From the NCBI GenBank assembly GCA_023554335.1, contig JAMJQR010000152.1:1-32849 (forward strand): a stretch of 32,849 nt of DNA, given 5' to 3'. The stretch is from Candidatus Benthicola marisminoris. GTDB taxonomy: Bacteria; Gemmatimonadota; Gemmatimonadetes; Palauibacterales; Palauibacteraceae. The notes under the pieces were generated by a model. It was not told the origin of the DNA and searched no databases. It was given only the letters and a program-made list of their open reading frames with translations. The translations under genes were made by a program, and so were the position numbers. Shown piece after piece: positions 1 to 8,796 of the stretch. The first letter of the stretch is position 1; the number at the start of each line of letters is the position of its first letter.

Positions 1-318
1 GGCCGCGAGCCGCGTCAGCATCGAATCCGCTCCCGCGTGGTCCCGAAGACCGAGATAGGCCCGGCTGGCCAGGAGGTACGCCCTCGGCAGGGGGTCATCG
101 TCGGTCAGCGCCGGCTGAAGCTTCTCGATCGCCCGCGCGTACCTGGTCTCCTTGGGCTGCGGGTCATCCCGCCGGGCCGCATAGCTCAGTTCCACGTCGG
201 CGCCGCGTGTATGCTGATTCCCCTTCTCCGCGCAGTCCTGTGCGAACAGAACGACCGGAAACCCGAACGCAGCGATGAGTCCGGCCGCCGCGCCAACCTT
301 CAACGAATGTCTGAGCAT
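1..318 (-). CDS. Truncated N-terminal part of a secreted TPR-like repeat protein (C-terminus outside window)
   Basis: Minus-strand ATG at 318-316 opens 106 codons without a stop to the window edge: MLRHSLKVGAAAGLIAAFGFPVVLFAQDCAEKGNQHTRGADVELSYAARRDDPQPKETRYARAIEKLQPALTDDDPLPRAYLLASRAYLGLRDHAGADSMLTRLAA. Signal-peptide-like N-terminus, TPR-like helical pattern, GAGG ribosome-binding-site-like sequence upstream. Not in the ORF track because it is open at the edge. Confidence 0.6.
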   Translation of the reverse strand, partial: MLRHSLKVGAAAGLIAAFGFPVVLFAQDCAEKGNQHTRGADVELSYAARRDDPQPKETRYARAIEKLQPALTDDDPLPRAYLLASRAYLGLRDHAGADSMLTRLAA

Positions 319-391
319 AGTAACCTCAAATCTCCTATTAACAACTTATTAGCGAGATCGACAGCCTCTGCCTCTTCGACCTCTTAGCGAG

Positions 392-413
392 TCCGGGCGC
401 CTCCCCGCCCGGA
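392..413. other. Small perfect inverted repeat (7-bp stem, 8-nt loop) between uvrC and the TPR-like gene
   Basis: tccgggc-gcctcccc-gcccgga; no T-tract on either side, so terminator function is unproven. Confidence 0.35.
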
Positions 414-537
414 AGGCCGGGCCACTGGACCGGGGCCATCCTGCCACCGTTCGTCGCTGGCTGCAAGCCCCGTACGCCTTATACGCCCAACGCCTGTCCA
501 TGTTTCGCGAACGGCGGATCCCTTAGAGCGACGGACC

Positions 538-2382
538 TCACTCCGGAGGGCTTCCCGCGGCCAGCGTCTGGTGAATGCGTTGCGCTGTCGCGAGGCCGAT
601 CCCCCGTACGCGGGTCAGCTCCTCCGGGTCGGCCCGGAGGATAGCCTCGATACTGCCAAATTCGCGCAACAGATCCTTCTCGCGGGCCGGTCCCACGCCT
701 GGTACGTCCGAAAGGCGGGATCTGAGCGTGCGCCGGCTCCTCAGCTTGCGGTTGTAGTCCACGGCGAACCGATGCGCCTCATCGCGAGCTCTTTGAAGCC
801 AGAGCAGGCCCGCGTTGCGACGGTCCAGCCGAACTGGGTCCGCGCGGCCGGGCAGAAACACCTCCTCGAACCGCTTGGCGAGGGAGATCGCAGGGACATC
901 CGAGACGCCGGCGCTCTCCATCGCGTGAAGGGCCGCCGCGAGCTGTCCCTTGCCTCCGTCGATGACGACCAGGTCGGGTACCGGCCGGTCTTCCTTAACC
1001 CGCCGCGAAAAGTACCGCTGCACCACTTCCTGCATCATGGAGTAGTCGTCGGTCTTCCCGTCCGCCGTTTCCCGGATCCGAAACCGCCGGTACTCCTTCT
1101 TCTTGGGCGCCCCGTCCCCGAGCCACACGGCGCTTCCAACGGACTCGCGGCCACTCAACGTGGAGATGTCGAAGCAGACGAGATCTCGCGGCGGCACATC
1201 GAGCTCCAGGGCCAGGCCAAGCTCCCGGGCAGCAGCCGGAGGTGCGCCACGACCACCCTCGCCGGTTTCCAGTTCCGTGCGCTCCGATAGGAGGTGCAGC
1301 GCGTTCTCGGACGCCAGGTCGAGCAAGCGTTTCTTCAGGCCCCTCTGGGGGACGTGGATCCGGAACGCGGCTCCGCGTCGCTCCGCGAGGACGCCTTGCA
1401 CCAGCTCGCGGTCCTCGAAGTCGCTCGGCACCACCAGTTCAGGCGGAAGGTCCTCACGTCTCAGGTACACCGCCTTGATCGCCGCGGCGGTCAGCTCCGC
1501 GTGCCCGGCCTTCCCTTCCCCCACGTTCAGGTAGTGTACGCTTCGACCGAGCAGCCTTCCTTCCCGCACGCGCAGGTAGATGGCGCACGCGAGGTTCTCG
1601 GACCTGGAGATCCCGAGGACGTCCCGGTCTCCGCCCCTGAAGTCGATCGCCGTTCCCCGCTTCTCGAGCGCCGAAAGGCCTTTCAGTATGTCCCTCAACT
1701 CTGCCGCACGTTCATACTGCAGGTCCTCCGCGGCCTCCTTCATCTGCCGTCTCACGTCCCGCCTGAGACCGCCGGTATGGCCGGAGAGGATCTCGAGGAT
1801 CTTGTCGATCATCCCGCGGTACTCGGCCTCGCTCTGCTCCCCGACGCATGGGGCCCGACACCGGTCGATGAAGTAGTCGAGGCATGGCCGCCTGGGGGCA
1901 TCCCGGGGAAGATCGTAGTGGCAGCTCCGGACCGTGAACATCTGGCGGATCATGCGGAGTGCCCGGCGCATCGCGCCGACATCGGTGAATGGGCCGAAGT
2001 ACCGGGATCCGTCTCGAACCAGATGCCGGGTGACGAGAACCCTCGGGAACGGCTCGTGCACCGTCACCTTCACCCACGGGAAGGTCTTGTCGTCCCTCAA
2101 CTGAATGTTGAAGCGGGGACCGTTCTCCTTGATCAGGTTGGACTCGAGTAGGAGGGCCTCCGCCGGAGTCTCGAGAACGAAGGTCTCGATGTCAGCCGTA
2201 CGATTCGACAGCTCGCGCAGCTTGAAGGACTGCCGGGCGGAAGAGCCGAAGTAGCTTCGCACGCGGCTCCGCAGGGATGTCGCCTTTCCGACGTAGAGTA
2301 TCTCCCCGTCGTCGTCCCGAAACAGGTAAACGCCGGGACGGTCCGGAAGGGCTTTCAGCTGCTCTCGAAGCTCAGCGCTCAA
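538..2382 (-). CDS. uvrC: Excinuclease ABC subunit C
   Basis: 614 aa; N-terminal GIY-YIG domain (PGVYLFRDDDGEILYVGKATSLRSRVRSYF), UVR motif (RRQMKEAAEDLQYERAAELRD), UvrC RNase H-like region (CFDISTLSGRESVGSAVWLGDG..., VIDGGKGQL), C-terminal HhH. Confidence 0.97.
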   Translation of the reverse strand: MSAELREQLKALPDRPGVYLFRDDDGEILYVGKATSLRSRVRSYFGSSARQSFKLRELSNRTADIETFVLETPAEALLLESNLIKENGPRFNIQLRDDKTFPWVKVTVHEPFPRVLVTRHLVRDGSRYFGPFTDVGAMRRALRMIRQMFTVRSCHYDLPRDAPRRPCLDYFIDRCRAPCVGEQSEAEYRGMIDKILEILSGHTGGLRRDVRRQMKEAAEDLQYERAAELRDILKGLSALEKRGTAIDFRGGDRDVLGISRSENLACAIYLRVREGRLLGRSVHYLNVGEGKAGHAELTAAAIKAVYLRREDLPPELVVPSDFEDRELVQGVLAERRGAAFRIHVPQRGLKKRLLDLASENALHLLSERTELETGEGGRGAPPAAARELGLALELDVPPRDLVCFDISTLSGRESVGSAVWLGDGAPKKKEYRRFRIRETADGKTDDYSMMQEVVQRYFSRRVKEDRPVPDLVVIDGGKGQLAAALHAMESAGVSDVPAISLAKRFEEVFLPGRADPVRLDRRNAGLLWLQRARDEAHRFAVDYNRKLRSRRTLRSRLSDVPGVGPAREKDLLREFGSIEAILRADPEELTRVRGIGLATAQRIHQTLAAGSPPE

Positions 2383-4027
2383 GCCCGGCTTCCTCCTGTG
2401 GGAGAATGACGGGAGGGCGGCGCGCGATCAGCAGGTAGGGCACCGCTCCGCAAGCCATCAGGAGCAGGAGCAGGCCGAGATTCGCCAGGAATCCCGTTGC
2501 CGGCCACCTCGAGGCCAGCCCGGATCGGACCAGGGCCGCGGTCAGCCCGGCGAGACCGGCGGCGCCGGCGAGGCGCACCGCGGCACGCAGCGCTCGTCGA
2601 TCAAAGAGTCCGCCCAGTCTGCGGCCCAGCAGTGTCCAGAGAAGAAGAAGATTGATCCACGCGCCGCAGGCCCCGCCCAGAGCGATGCCCATCGCTGCGT
2701 ACGGCCGGTACTCGGTTGGCAAGCCGGCACGGGCGAGTAGCGTGAAGGTGACCGCGAGTCCGATTCCGACGGTGACCGCGACGGCCGCGATGATCATGGG
2801 AGTGCGCGTGTCTTGGAGCGCGTGGAATCCACTGGCGAACAGCTTCTGGGACGCGGAGGCGACCAGTCCGAGGGCATATGTCCCCAGTACGGCGGCCACG
2901 ATCAGGGTGCTGGTTTCCGTGAAGGCGCGGCGCTCGAAGGCGAGGCGGACGATCAGGTCACCGAAGACCAGAAAGCACACTGCGGCTGGAAGAACGAAGA
3001 ACAGGATCTGGAAGAAACCGTTCACGAGGCGGGGCCTCAGCCGGGCGACCGTGGCCTCCCGCGACATGTCCGGTAGAGCCGCGGCCGCTACGGAGATCCC
3101 GAAAAGGCTGATGGGCAGGTACATGAGTCTCTGGGAATAGCCGAGTGCCGACATCGCGCTGGTCCCGACGAGGGTGGCAAGGGAGATGTCCACCAGCGTC
3201 GAGATCTGAAAAATCCCCTGGCTGGAGATCACGGGGACGGTGTTTCGGGCTACGCGCCGCACGGGCTCCCAGGACCAGCCTCCACTCGGGCGCAGTGTCC
3301 CTACCAGCCTCCGGGCAGCCGGGAGCTGGATCCCTACCTGCAGCAGGCTTCCCACGAGGGCGGACCATGCCAGGGCATGCGCAAGCTTCTCGCTTCCAAG
3401 GGCGTGAGCCAGCAACAACCCTGCGATCTGGGACAGATTCCATAGCGTCGGGGCCACGAAAGGGAGGAAGAACTTGCCGTGGCTGTTCAGCACCCCGAGG
3501 AACCACGCCCCGACGATGAGCGTCCCCGACATCGGAAACAGGATGCGAACCAGCTCCGTCGTGATTCTGCGCGTCTCGTCATCGGCGCCCACCATGACCG
3601 CGTCCGTGATCCACGGCGCCAGGATGACTCCGAGGGCACTCAGAAACAGAGCGGCCGTCAGGACGAGCCCGAGGACGGAGGTAGCCAATCGGGCCGGAGC
3701 GGGAGCGTTCGCCCCGTCTCGTTCGAGAGCCTCCGAGTAGACCGGTACGAACGCCGCGGACAGCGTTCCCTCTCCGAGGAGGTTTCGGATGATGTTGGGG
3801 ATCTTGATGGCCGCGAAATAGGCATCGGCCAGGAGGTTGGTGCCGAGAAAGGCGGCTACGGCGATGTCACGGGCGAAACCGGTGATGCGACTGAGGAAGA
3901 TCCCTGATCCGACGGCCGTGGCCGGTCGCAGCCAGCCCGCCCGGCGCCCCTCCGTGCGGTCGCCGGAGGATGCTGGAGCCGCGGAAGACGCCTCAGTCAC
4001 CCGGACCCAATTGGGAGGCGGCCTCAC
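2372..4027 (-). CDS. murJ: MurJ/MviN lipid II flippase
   Basis: 551 aa polytopic protein with FLSRITGFARDIAVAAFLGTNLLADAYFAAIKIPNIIRNLLGEGTLSAAFVPVYSE, typical of MurJ. Start uncertain: GTG at 4027 or GTG at 4000, which would overlap the upstream ORF stop by 8 nt. Confidence 0.95.
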   Translation of the reverse strand: MRPPPNWVRVTEASSAAPASSGDRTEGRRAGWLRPATAVGSGIFLSRITGFARDIAVAAFLGTNLLADAYFAAIKIPNIIRNLLGEGTLSAAFVPVYSEALERDGANAPAPARLATSVLGLVLTAALFLSALGVILAPWITDAVMVGADDETRRITTELVRILFPMSGTLIVGAWFLGVLNSHGKFFLPFVAPTLWNLSQIAGLLLAHALGSEKLAHALAWSALVGSLLQVGIQLPAARRLVGTLRPSGGWSWEPVRRVARNTVPVISSQGIFQISTLVDISLATLVGTSAMSALGYSQRLMYLPISLFGISVAAAALPDMSREATVARLRPRLVNGFFQILFFVLPAAVCFLVFGDLIVRLAFERRAFTETSTLIVAAVLGTYALGLVASASQKLFASGFHALQDTRTPMIIAAVAVTVGIGLAVTFTLLARAGLPTEYRPYAAMGIALGGACGAWINLLLLWTLLGRRLGGLFDRRALRAAVRLAGAAGLAGLTAALVRSGLASRWPATGFLANLGLLLLLMACGAVPYLLIARRPPVILPQEEAGLER

Positions 4028-4277
4028 CGTCGCCTCCCTCGATCAGTCGACGCACGAACTCCGTTTCCTCTCGCAGGCTCTCCATGCTCTCGGTCAGGTA
4101 CTTGACGTCGGCTTCCAGCTCTCCTACCCGAGCATCGATCTCGGGAGAATCGCCGGCCTTCTCACCCCGCGCGATGCGGTTCGCCAGTGCCTGGCCGACG
4201 GAGGAGTCCAGGACGATCGCGAGGATCGGAATCATGAGGACGAGACCAATGATCACGGCCCACTGCACGGGCACCAC
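3993..4277 (-). CDS. Small membrane protein with N-terminal TM helix and coiled-coil
   Basis: 94 aa: MVPVQWAVIIGLVLMIPILAIVLDSSVGQALANRI... then heptad-like VGELEADVKYLTESMESLREETEFVRRLIEGG. Overlaps the murJ start. Confidence 0.75.
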   Translation of the reverse strand: MVPVQWAVIIGLVLMIPILAIVLDSSVGQALANRIARGEKAGDSPEIDARVGELEADVKYLTESMESLREETEFVRRLIEGGDGEAASQLGPGD

Positions 4278-4336
4278 CTGTCGAGAGTCGATGAAACGCC
4301 CATGGCGCCGCCCACGACGCCCGGTCGGGGGCTAAC

Positions 4337-5965
4337 CTAGTCCCCGGCAGATTCCCCAGCAACGCCGCATCCCGGCGAGCTCCCGTCCCCTCGAATCGGG
4401 GTTGCGCTGGCCTTCAGCGCCGCGTCGAGGAAGTCGTCTCCGTAGCGGGAGAGAAAAGCCCATATTGCGATTGCGCGTTCCTGGGGCACGCCACCGGGAT
4501 ACAGGTGGGTCGACGCCCGCTCGAGCTGGGCGATGGCGGCCCGCTCCCTGTCGCGCGTCATTCGGTCCATGGCCTTTCGCACGCTGGCCAGGGCAGCGAA
4601 CACCTGCGCTCGCCCTTTGCCGACCGCCGGCCGAAGTCCGGGAAGGTCCCGGGACACGATCCCGTCCATCTCCGACAAACCGCGATCGGCGTGCTCCTCC
4701 AGTCTCAGGAGGGCCTCCTCCACCGAGCGAGGGCGGCTGCGTTCGATGAGTCCCGCCGTCGCCTCTTCGAGACCTCCGCCCAGGATACCGGCCGACACGC
4801 CGGTCTTCTCCAGAAGCCTCGCCACCCGGCGCTCGACGATTCGCCAGGAGTCACGAGCCTCCACCACCGGCATCGGTACCCGGAGCCTCTCGAACAGCGG
4901 ACCCAGCTGCGCCCAGTATGCCATCTCCCCCGGACCGAGCACCGTCGCGGACACGGGTAGTAGCCACGACTCGAGCACGGGCCGTAGAGCCGCCGACGGG
5001 CTGAAATGGCCGCCCCCGGACAGCTCCAGGACCACCTCCTCGACCTGAAGGGAGGTTCCGTCCGGGGCAACCTGGATTGCACCCGATGTGCCGCGTAGCC
5101 GGTGTCTTCCCTGCCCTGCCTCGCGGAAAACCGGGATCGCGCCCTCCACGTATCCGAGTTGAGGCCGATACCCCAGGCCCCGGACGGCTTCGGTGCCTGC
5201 CCGAAGAGCCTCGTCCACCCCCTGACGATCTTCGAGAACCTCCTGGATCAGGGAGATGGAGGCGCGGCGCACTCCAGGATGGGTAGCATCCAGGAAGGCG
5301 ATCGGGAGGCCGCGCGTCATCTCGGAGAGAACGCCGATGAAGGCCTGACTGAAGGTCCGGTCCGGCTGATACTCCCTCTGGAGAAGCTCGGCCCACCGCG
5401 CGTCCGCCTCGCCGGCTGTCACGCCGCCAAGAAAATCCTGCACTGTCTGGCCGATTCCATCGCCCAGGGGCGATGGGCCCACGGAGCTTCCTGCCAGTTC
5501 CGGGGGCGGCTGCACGTCGATGCGGCCGTAGGACTCGTCCGTATCGAGGAATCCGACGGAGGCGACTTCGGCCCAGTCGTGGTCGTCGCCGGCGACCCAG
5601 AACACCGCGACACCTGGCTGGCCGGTCTGCGCCTCGATCCTACCGGCCAGGCGAGCGGCTGACAGCGCCTTGTAGAGGACATACAACGGACCACCGAAGA
5701 GCTGGGGCTGCTGGCCGGTGGTGACAACGTGCCCCCCTCCTTCGAGCACCCGGGCCAACCGTCTCGAGGTGTCGGAATCGGAGGTGACCAGATGGTCGGG
5801 CTCCAGGGGGGAAGGCCTGGGGGACGGGTAGGCCGCGCCGGGCAGCGCGGCGGTGAAGCTCCAGGGCGGGAAGAGAGCGCGGGCGGCGACGTCACCGTCA
5901 AGCAACTCGGCTATGAGCCCTCCCGGGCCGGCGAGCCGCTCCTTTTCGAAGGTCACGCTCTTCAT
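4337..5965 (-). CDS. bshC: Putative cysteine ligase BshC, bacillithiol biosynthesis
   Basis: 542 aa; VVTTGQQPQLFGGPLYVLYKALSAARLA, VFWVAGDDHDWAEVA, and YPGGVPQERAIAIWAFLSRYGDDFL, consistent with the BshC/YllA family. Confidence 0.92.
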   Translation of the reverse strand: MKSVTFEKERLAGPGGLIAELLDGDVAARALFPPWSFTAALPGAAYPSPRPSPLEPDHLVTSDSDTSRRLARVLEGGGHVVTTGQQPQLFGGPLYVLYKALSAARLAGRIEAQTGQPGVAVFWVAGDDHDWAEVASVGFLDTDESYGRIDVQPPPELAGSSVGPSPLGDGIGQTVQDFLGGVTAGEADARWAELLQREYQPDRTFSQAFIGVLSEMTRGLPIAFLDATHPGVRRASISLIQEVLEDRQGVDEALRAGTEAVRGLGYRPQLGYVEGAIPVFREAGQGRHRLRGTSGAIQVAPDGTSLQVEEVVLELSGGGHFSPSAALRPVLESWLLPVSATVLGPGEMAYWAQLGPLFERLRVPMPVVEARDSWRIVERRVARLLEKTGVSAGILGGGLEEATAGLIERSRPRSVEEALLRLEEHADRGLSEMDGIVSRDLPGLRPAVGKGRAQVFAALASVRKAMDRMTRDRERAAIAQLERASTHLYPGGVPQERAIAIWAFLSRYGDDFLDAALKASATPIRGDGSSPGCGVAGESAGD

Positions 5966-6723
5966 GCGGCTGCAACTCCGCCGATGGGTGTTCGTCCGGA
6001 GAGTATCAACCGAGGTGATTCATGGTCATAGGGACTGCCGAGGTAATCTCCGAAGCGGTGTTCGGCCTCGAGGTTCTCTGACCGCAGGAGGTCCGCGAGT
6101 TCAGAGCAGGAGTACAGTCTGACTCTCTCCTCGAACGTCCTGGTGTCCAGCCCGTCACGTTCAACGTGAATACGTTTCACGACGACCCCGTCGATGATCT
6201 CACGTTCCTGCACGATGTGCCCGCCGTCTATCGCGCGGGTGTCCGTCCGAACGAGTTCACGCCGGACTCGCTGCGCGTTCATGAAGTCGAGCATGAAGAA
6301 GCTGCCGGGCGCCATGACCCTGTGCATCTCGCGTACGACGTGCCGGTCGTCCCGAGGGTCCGAGAAGTAGCCGAAGGATGTGAAGAAGCTGGTTACACCC
6401 CGAAACGAGGCATTTCTGAACGGAAGCTCGCGCATGTCGCCCCTGACCACTGGCGAGTCCGGGTTCGCGGCCCGCGCCGAGCGGAGCAACGTCATGGAGA
6501 GGTCCAGTCCCACGGCCTCGAACCCCGCCTGCCGCAGAGCCCGCAGGTGCCGCCCCGCCCCGCACGCCAGGTCCAGCACGGGGCCATCGACGACCGGGGC
6601 TACCCGGCGGAGCAGATTCACCGCCTGCTCCGCTTCGCGCTTGTCCCTGTGCGGATAGAGAGCCAGGTACTCCTCGCCGAACCAGTCTCGGAACCACTCG
6701 CGGGTCGGGGCCGGGAAGGACAC
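5962..6723 (-). CDS. Class I SAM-dependent methyltransferase
   Basis: 253 aa; motif I VLDLACGAGRHLRAL, VVRGDMRELPFRNASFRGV, post-motif MHRVMAPGSFFMLDFMN. Stop overlaps bshC start (ATGA). Confidence 0.9.
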   Translation of the reverse strand: MSFPAPTREWFRDWFGEEYLALYPHRDKREAEQAVNLLRRVAPVVDGPVLDLACGAGRHLRALRQAGFEAVGLDLSMTLLRSARAANPDSPVVRGDMRELPFRNASFRGVTSFFTSFGYFSDPRDDRHVVREMHRVMAPGSFFMLDFMNAQRVRRELVRTDTRAIDGGHIVQEREIIDGVVVKRIHVERDGLDTRTFEERVRLYSCSELADLLRSENLEAEHRFGDYLGSPYDHESPRLILSGRTPIGGVAAA

Positions 6724-6725
6724 GG

Positions 6726-7199
6726 TCAGGCCCCCTTGTGATAGGGCTCGCCCCGCAGGATCGTTCCTGCCCGGTAGATCTGCTCCGCGAGTACGAGTCG
6801 GGCCAGCTCGTGCGGAAGGGTAAGGCTGGACAGCGAGAAACGGCTGGAGCAGTCGCGGATCAGGTCGTCGTCCAGACCGAAGGCGCCGCCGATCAGGAAG
6901 GCCACGCCAGCCCGGCTGTAGGTGGCGAAGTCTCCCAGCGTCTCCGCGAGCTTCCGCGAGTCTAGTTGCCGGCCACCTCGTGTAAGCGCCCAGAGCTCCA
7001 GGTCGGCCGGGATGCGTTTCCGAATCGCTTCGGCCTCGCGGGCGCGAACGGAACGCTCGTCGGCGCCGCTTCCAGCGGACGCCGGCACCTCGATCGCTGA
7101 GAAGCGAAAGTAGCGGCAGGCCCGCGTCTCGTACTCCCGGATCAGGGCCGAGATGTGCTCCCCCTTCGGCCGTCCAACCGCGACCACAGCCACCCTCAT
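6726..7199 (-). CDS. rlmH: 23S rRNA (pseudouridine1915-N3)-methyltransferase RlmH
   Basis: Internal start at 7199: MRVAVVAVGRPKGEHISALIREYETRACRYF ... FLIGGAFGLDDDL ... LTLPHELARLVLAEQIYRAGTILRGEPYHKG. The longer ORF to 7391 is non-homologous-looking and overlaps nadB. Confidence 0.93.
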   Translation of the reverse strand: MRVAVVAVGRPKGEHISALIREYETRACRYFRFSAIEVPASAGSGADERSVRAREAEAIRKRIPADLELWALTRGGRQLDSRKLAETLGDFATYSRAGVAFLIGGAFGLDDDLIRDCSSRFSLSSLTLPHELARLVLAEQIYRAGTILRGEPYHKGA

Positions 7200-7215
7200 G
7201 CCAGCGCCTCGAGGA

Positions 7216-8796
7216 TCACCTGGACAGCACCGTGTCCCTGAGGAACCGCTCGTTGTCCCGTCGCGGGTGGCTCTCTGTGAAGTGCAGTCCTCTGCTCTCG
7301 CGTCGTCGTTGAGCACAGCGGATGACCAGTGTCGCCACATCCCGCATGAATTCGACTTGCCGCGCGTGCATCGCGCCCGGTCCCGTTCCATCGCGTGCCA
7401 GGGGAACGCCCGACAGGTGGTCGATTTCCTCCCGCCCTGCCTCGAGGCGATCGTCGGATCGGACGATTCCCACGTTCTCCCACATCAAGTCGCGCACCCG
7501 CTCCTCGACGCCACTGGCCGGTTCGCCGGGCGCGCGAAGGTCCGGGGGATCCCATTCCGCGCCCTGGACTTCAGGCAGGCCTCTCAGGTCACCCGCGAGC
7601 CGGACCGAGGCTCGGTGCGCGTAGACGACGGCTTCGAGCAGCGAGTTGGAGGCCAGCCGGTTCGCTCCGTGCACACCGGTGCAGGCGATCTCGCCCGCAG
7701 CGTACAGGCCGGCCAGCGAGGTGCGCCCGTCCCAGTCCGTGAGAAGCCCTCCGCACTGATAGTGTGCGGCCGGCACGACCGGAATCGGATCGACCGGCAG
7801 GTGTACTCCTCGGTCCGCGCATTCCTTCATGATGTTGGGGAACCGCCGCTCGATGACCGATGCCTCGATCGACGAGAGATCCAGCCACACGAATTCGCCC
7901 CCGTGCGCGTTCATCTCGGCATCACACGCCCGGGCCACTACATCGCGCGGGGCCAGCGACCCCGCCGGATGGTAGTCCAGCATGAAGGCCGTACCATCCT
8001 GTCGACGCAGCTCCGCCCCTTCCCCACGAACGGCCTCGGAGATGAGTTGCGCGCGCGTCTCCGCCGGGTACATCGCCGTGGGATGGAACTGTACGAACTC
8101 GAGGTTGGCCACCGCGGCGCCCGCCGCATACCCCAGCGAGATTCCATCGCCGGTGGCGATATCCGGGTTCGTGGTATGGCGATAGAGGTGACCGGTGCCA
8201 CCAGCCGCGAGCATCACCGCCCGGGCGTCCACCGCCTTCCAGCGGGCCCCGTGGACATCGAGCACGAGCGCTCCAGCACACCGGGTCCGGGCACGGGTGC
8301 GGTCCGTCGCTGTCGCGAGGGACCAAACGAAGTGGTCCTCGAGCAGCGTGATGCGGGGTTCTGCGGCTACGGCAGCCAGGAGCGCCCGTTCGATCTCCTG
8401 GCCTGTCAAGTCCGCGGCGTGCAGGATCCGACGGACGCTGTGTCCCGCTTCCCGGCCTAGGGCCACACGTCCATCCTCGCGTGAGAACCGGACGCCCCAC
8501 TCCATCAGCTCCTGAACCCGTTCCGGCCCTTCGCGGGCGAGCTCCTCAACGGCGCGCCGGTGGCAGAGGCCCGCCCCGGCCACCAGCGTGTCAGCCACGT
8601 GGAGCTCGGGTGAATCGTCGGGAGCGAAGACCGCCGCGACGCCACCTTGCGCATAGTTGGTGTTGGACTCGAGGCGCTCCTTCTTGGTCACCACGAGGAT
8701 GTCCGCATACTCGCACGCCTTGAGGGCGAAGCTCAATCCGGCGATCCCCGAACCGACGACGAGGACTTCCGTCCGAATCTTCTCCAGGCTGCTCAT
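7216..8796 (-). CDS. nadB: L-aspartate oxidase
   Basis: Start at 8796 (MSSLEKIRTEVLVVGSGIAGLSFALKA); FAD-binding GxGxxG, NYAQGGVAAVF, TGHLYRHTTNPDIATGDGISLGYAAGA, EFVQFHPT, YQCGGLLTDWDGRTSLAGLYAAGEIACTGVHGANRLASNSLLEAVVYAHR. Confidence 0.96.
   Translation of the reverse strand: MSSLEKIRTEVLVVGSGIAGLSFALKACEYADILVVTKKERLESNTNYAQGGVAAVFAPDDSPELHVADTLVAGAGLCHRRAVEELAREGPERVQELMEWGVRFSREDGRVALGREAGHSVRRILHAADLTGQEIERALLAAVAAEPRITLLEDHFVWSLATATDRTRARTRCAGALVLDVHGARWKAVDARAVMLAAGGTGHLYRHTTNPDIATGDGISLGYAAGAAVANLEFVQFHPTAMYPAETRAQLISEAVRGEGAELRRQDGTAFMLDYHPAGSLAPRDVVARACDAEMNAHGGEFVWLDLSSIEASVIERRFPNIMKECADRGVHLPVDPIPVVPAAHYQCGGLLTDWDGRTSLAGLYAAGEIACTGVHGANRLASNSLLEAVVYAHRASVRLAGDLRGLPEVQGAEWDPPDLRAPGEPASGVEERVRDLMWENVGIVRSDDRLEAGREEIDHLSGVPLARDGTGPGAMHARQVEFMRDVATLVIRCAQRRRESRGLHFTESHPRRDNERFLRDTVLSR

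Noticed and set aside
6726-7391. Full 221-aa ORF as an N-terminally extended RlmH
   Set aside because: The 64-residue extension overlaps nadB, is low-complexity, and RlmH homology begins at MRVAVVAVGRP (7199).
7153-8460. 435-aa plus-strand ORF opposite nadB
   Set aside because: Antisense to a clearly recognisable NadB; long antisense frames are expected in high-GC coding DNA and the translation shows no family motifs.
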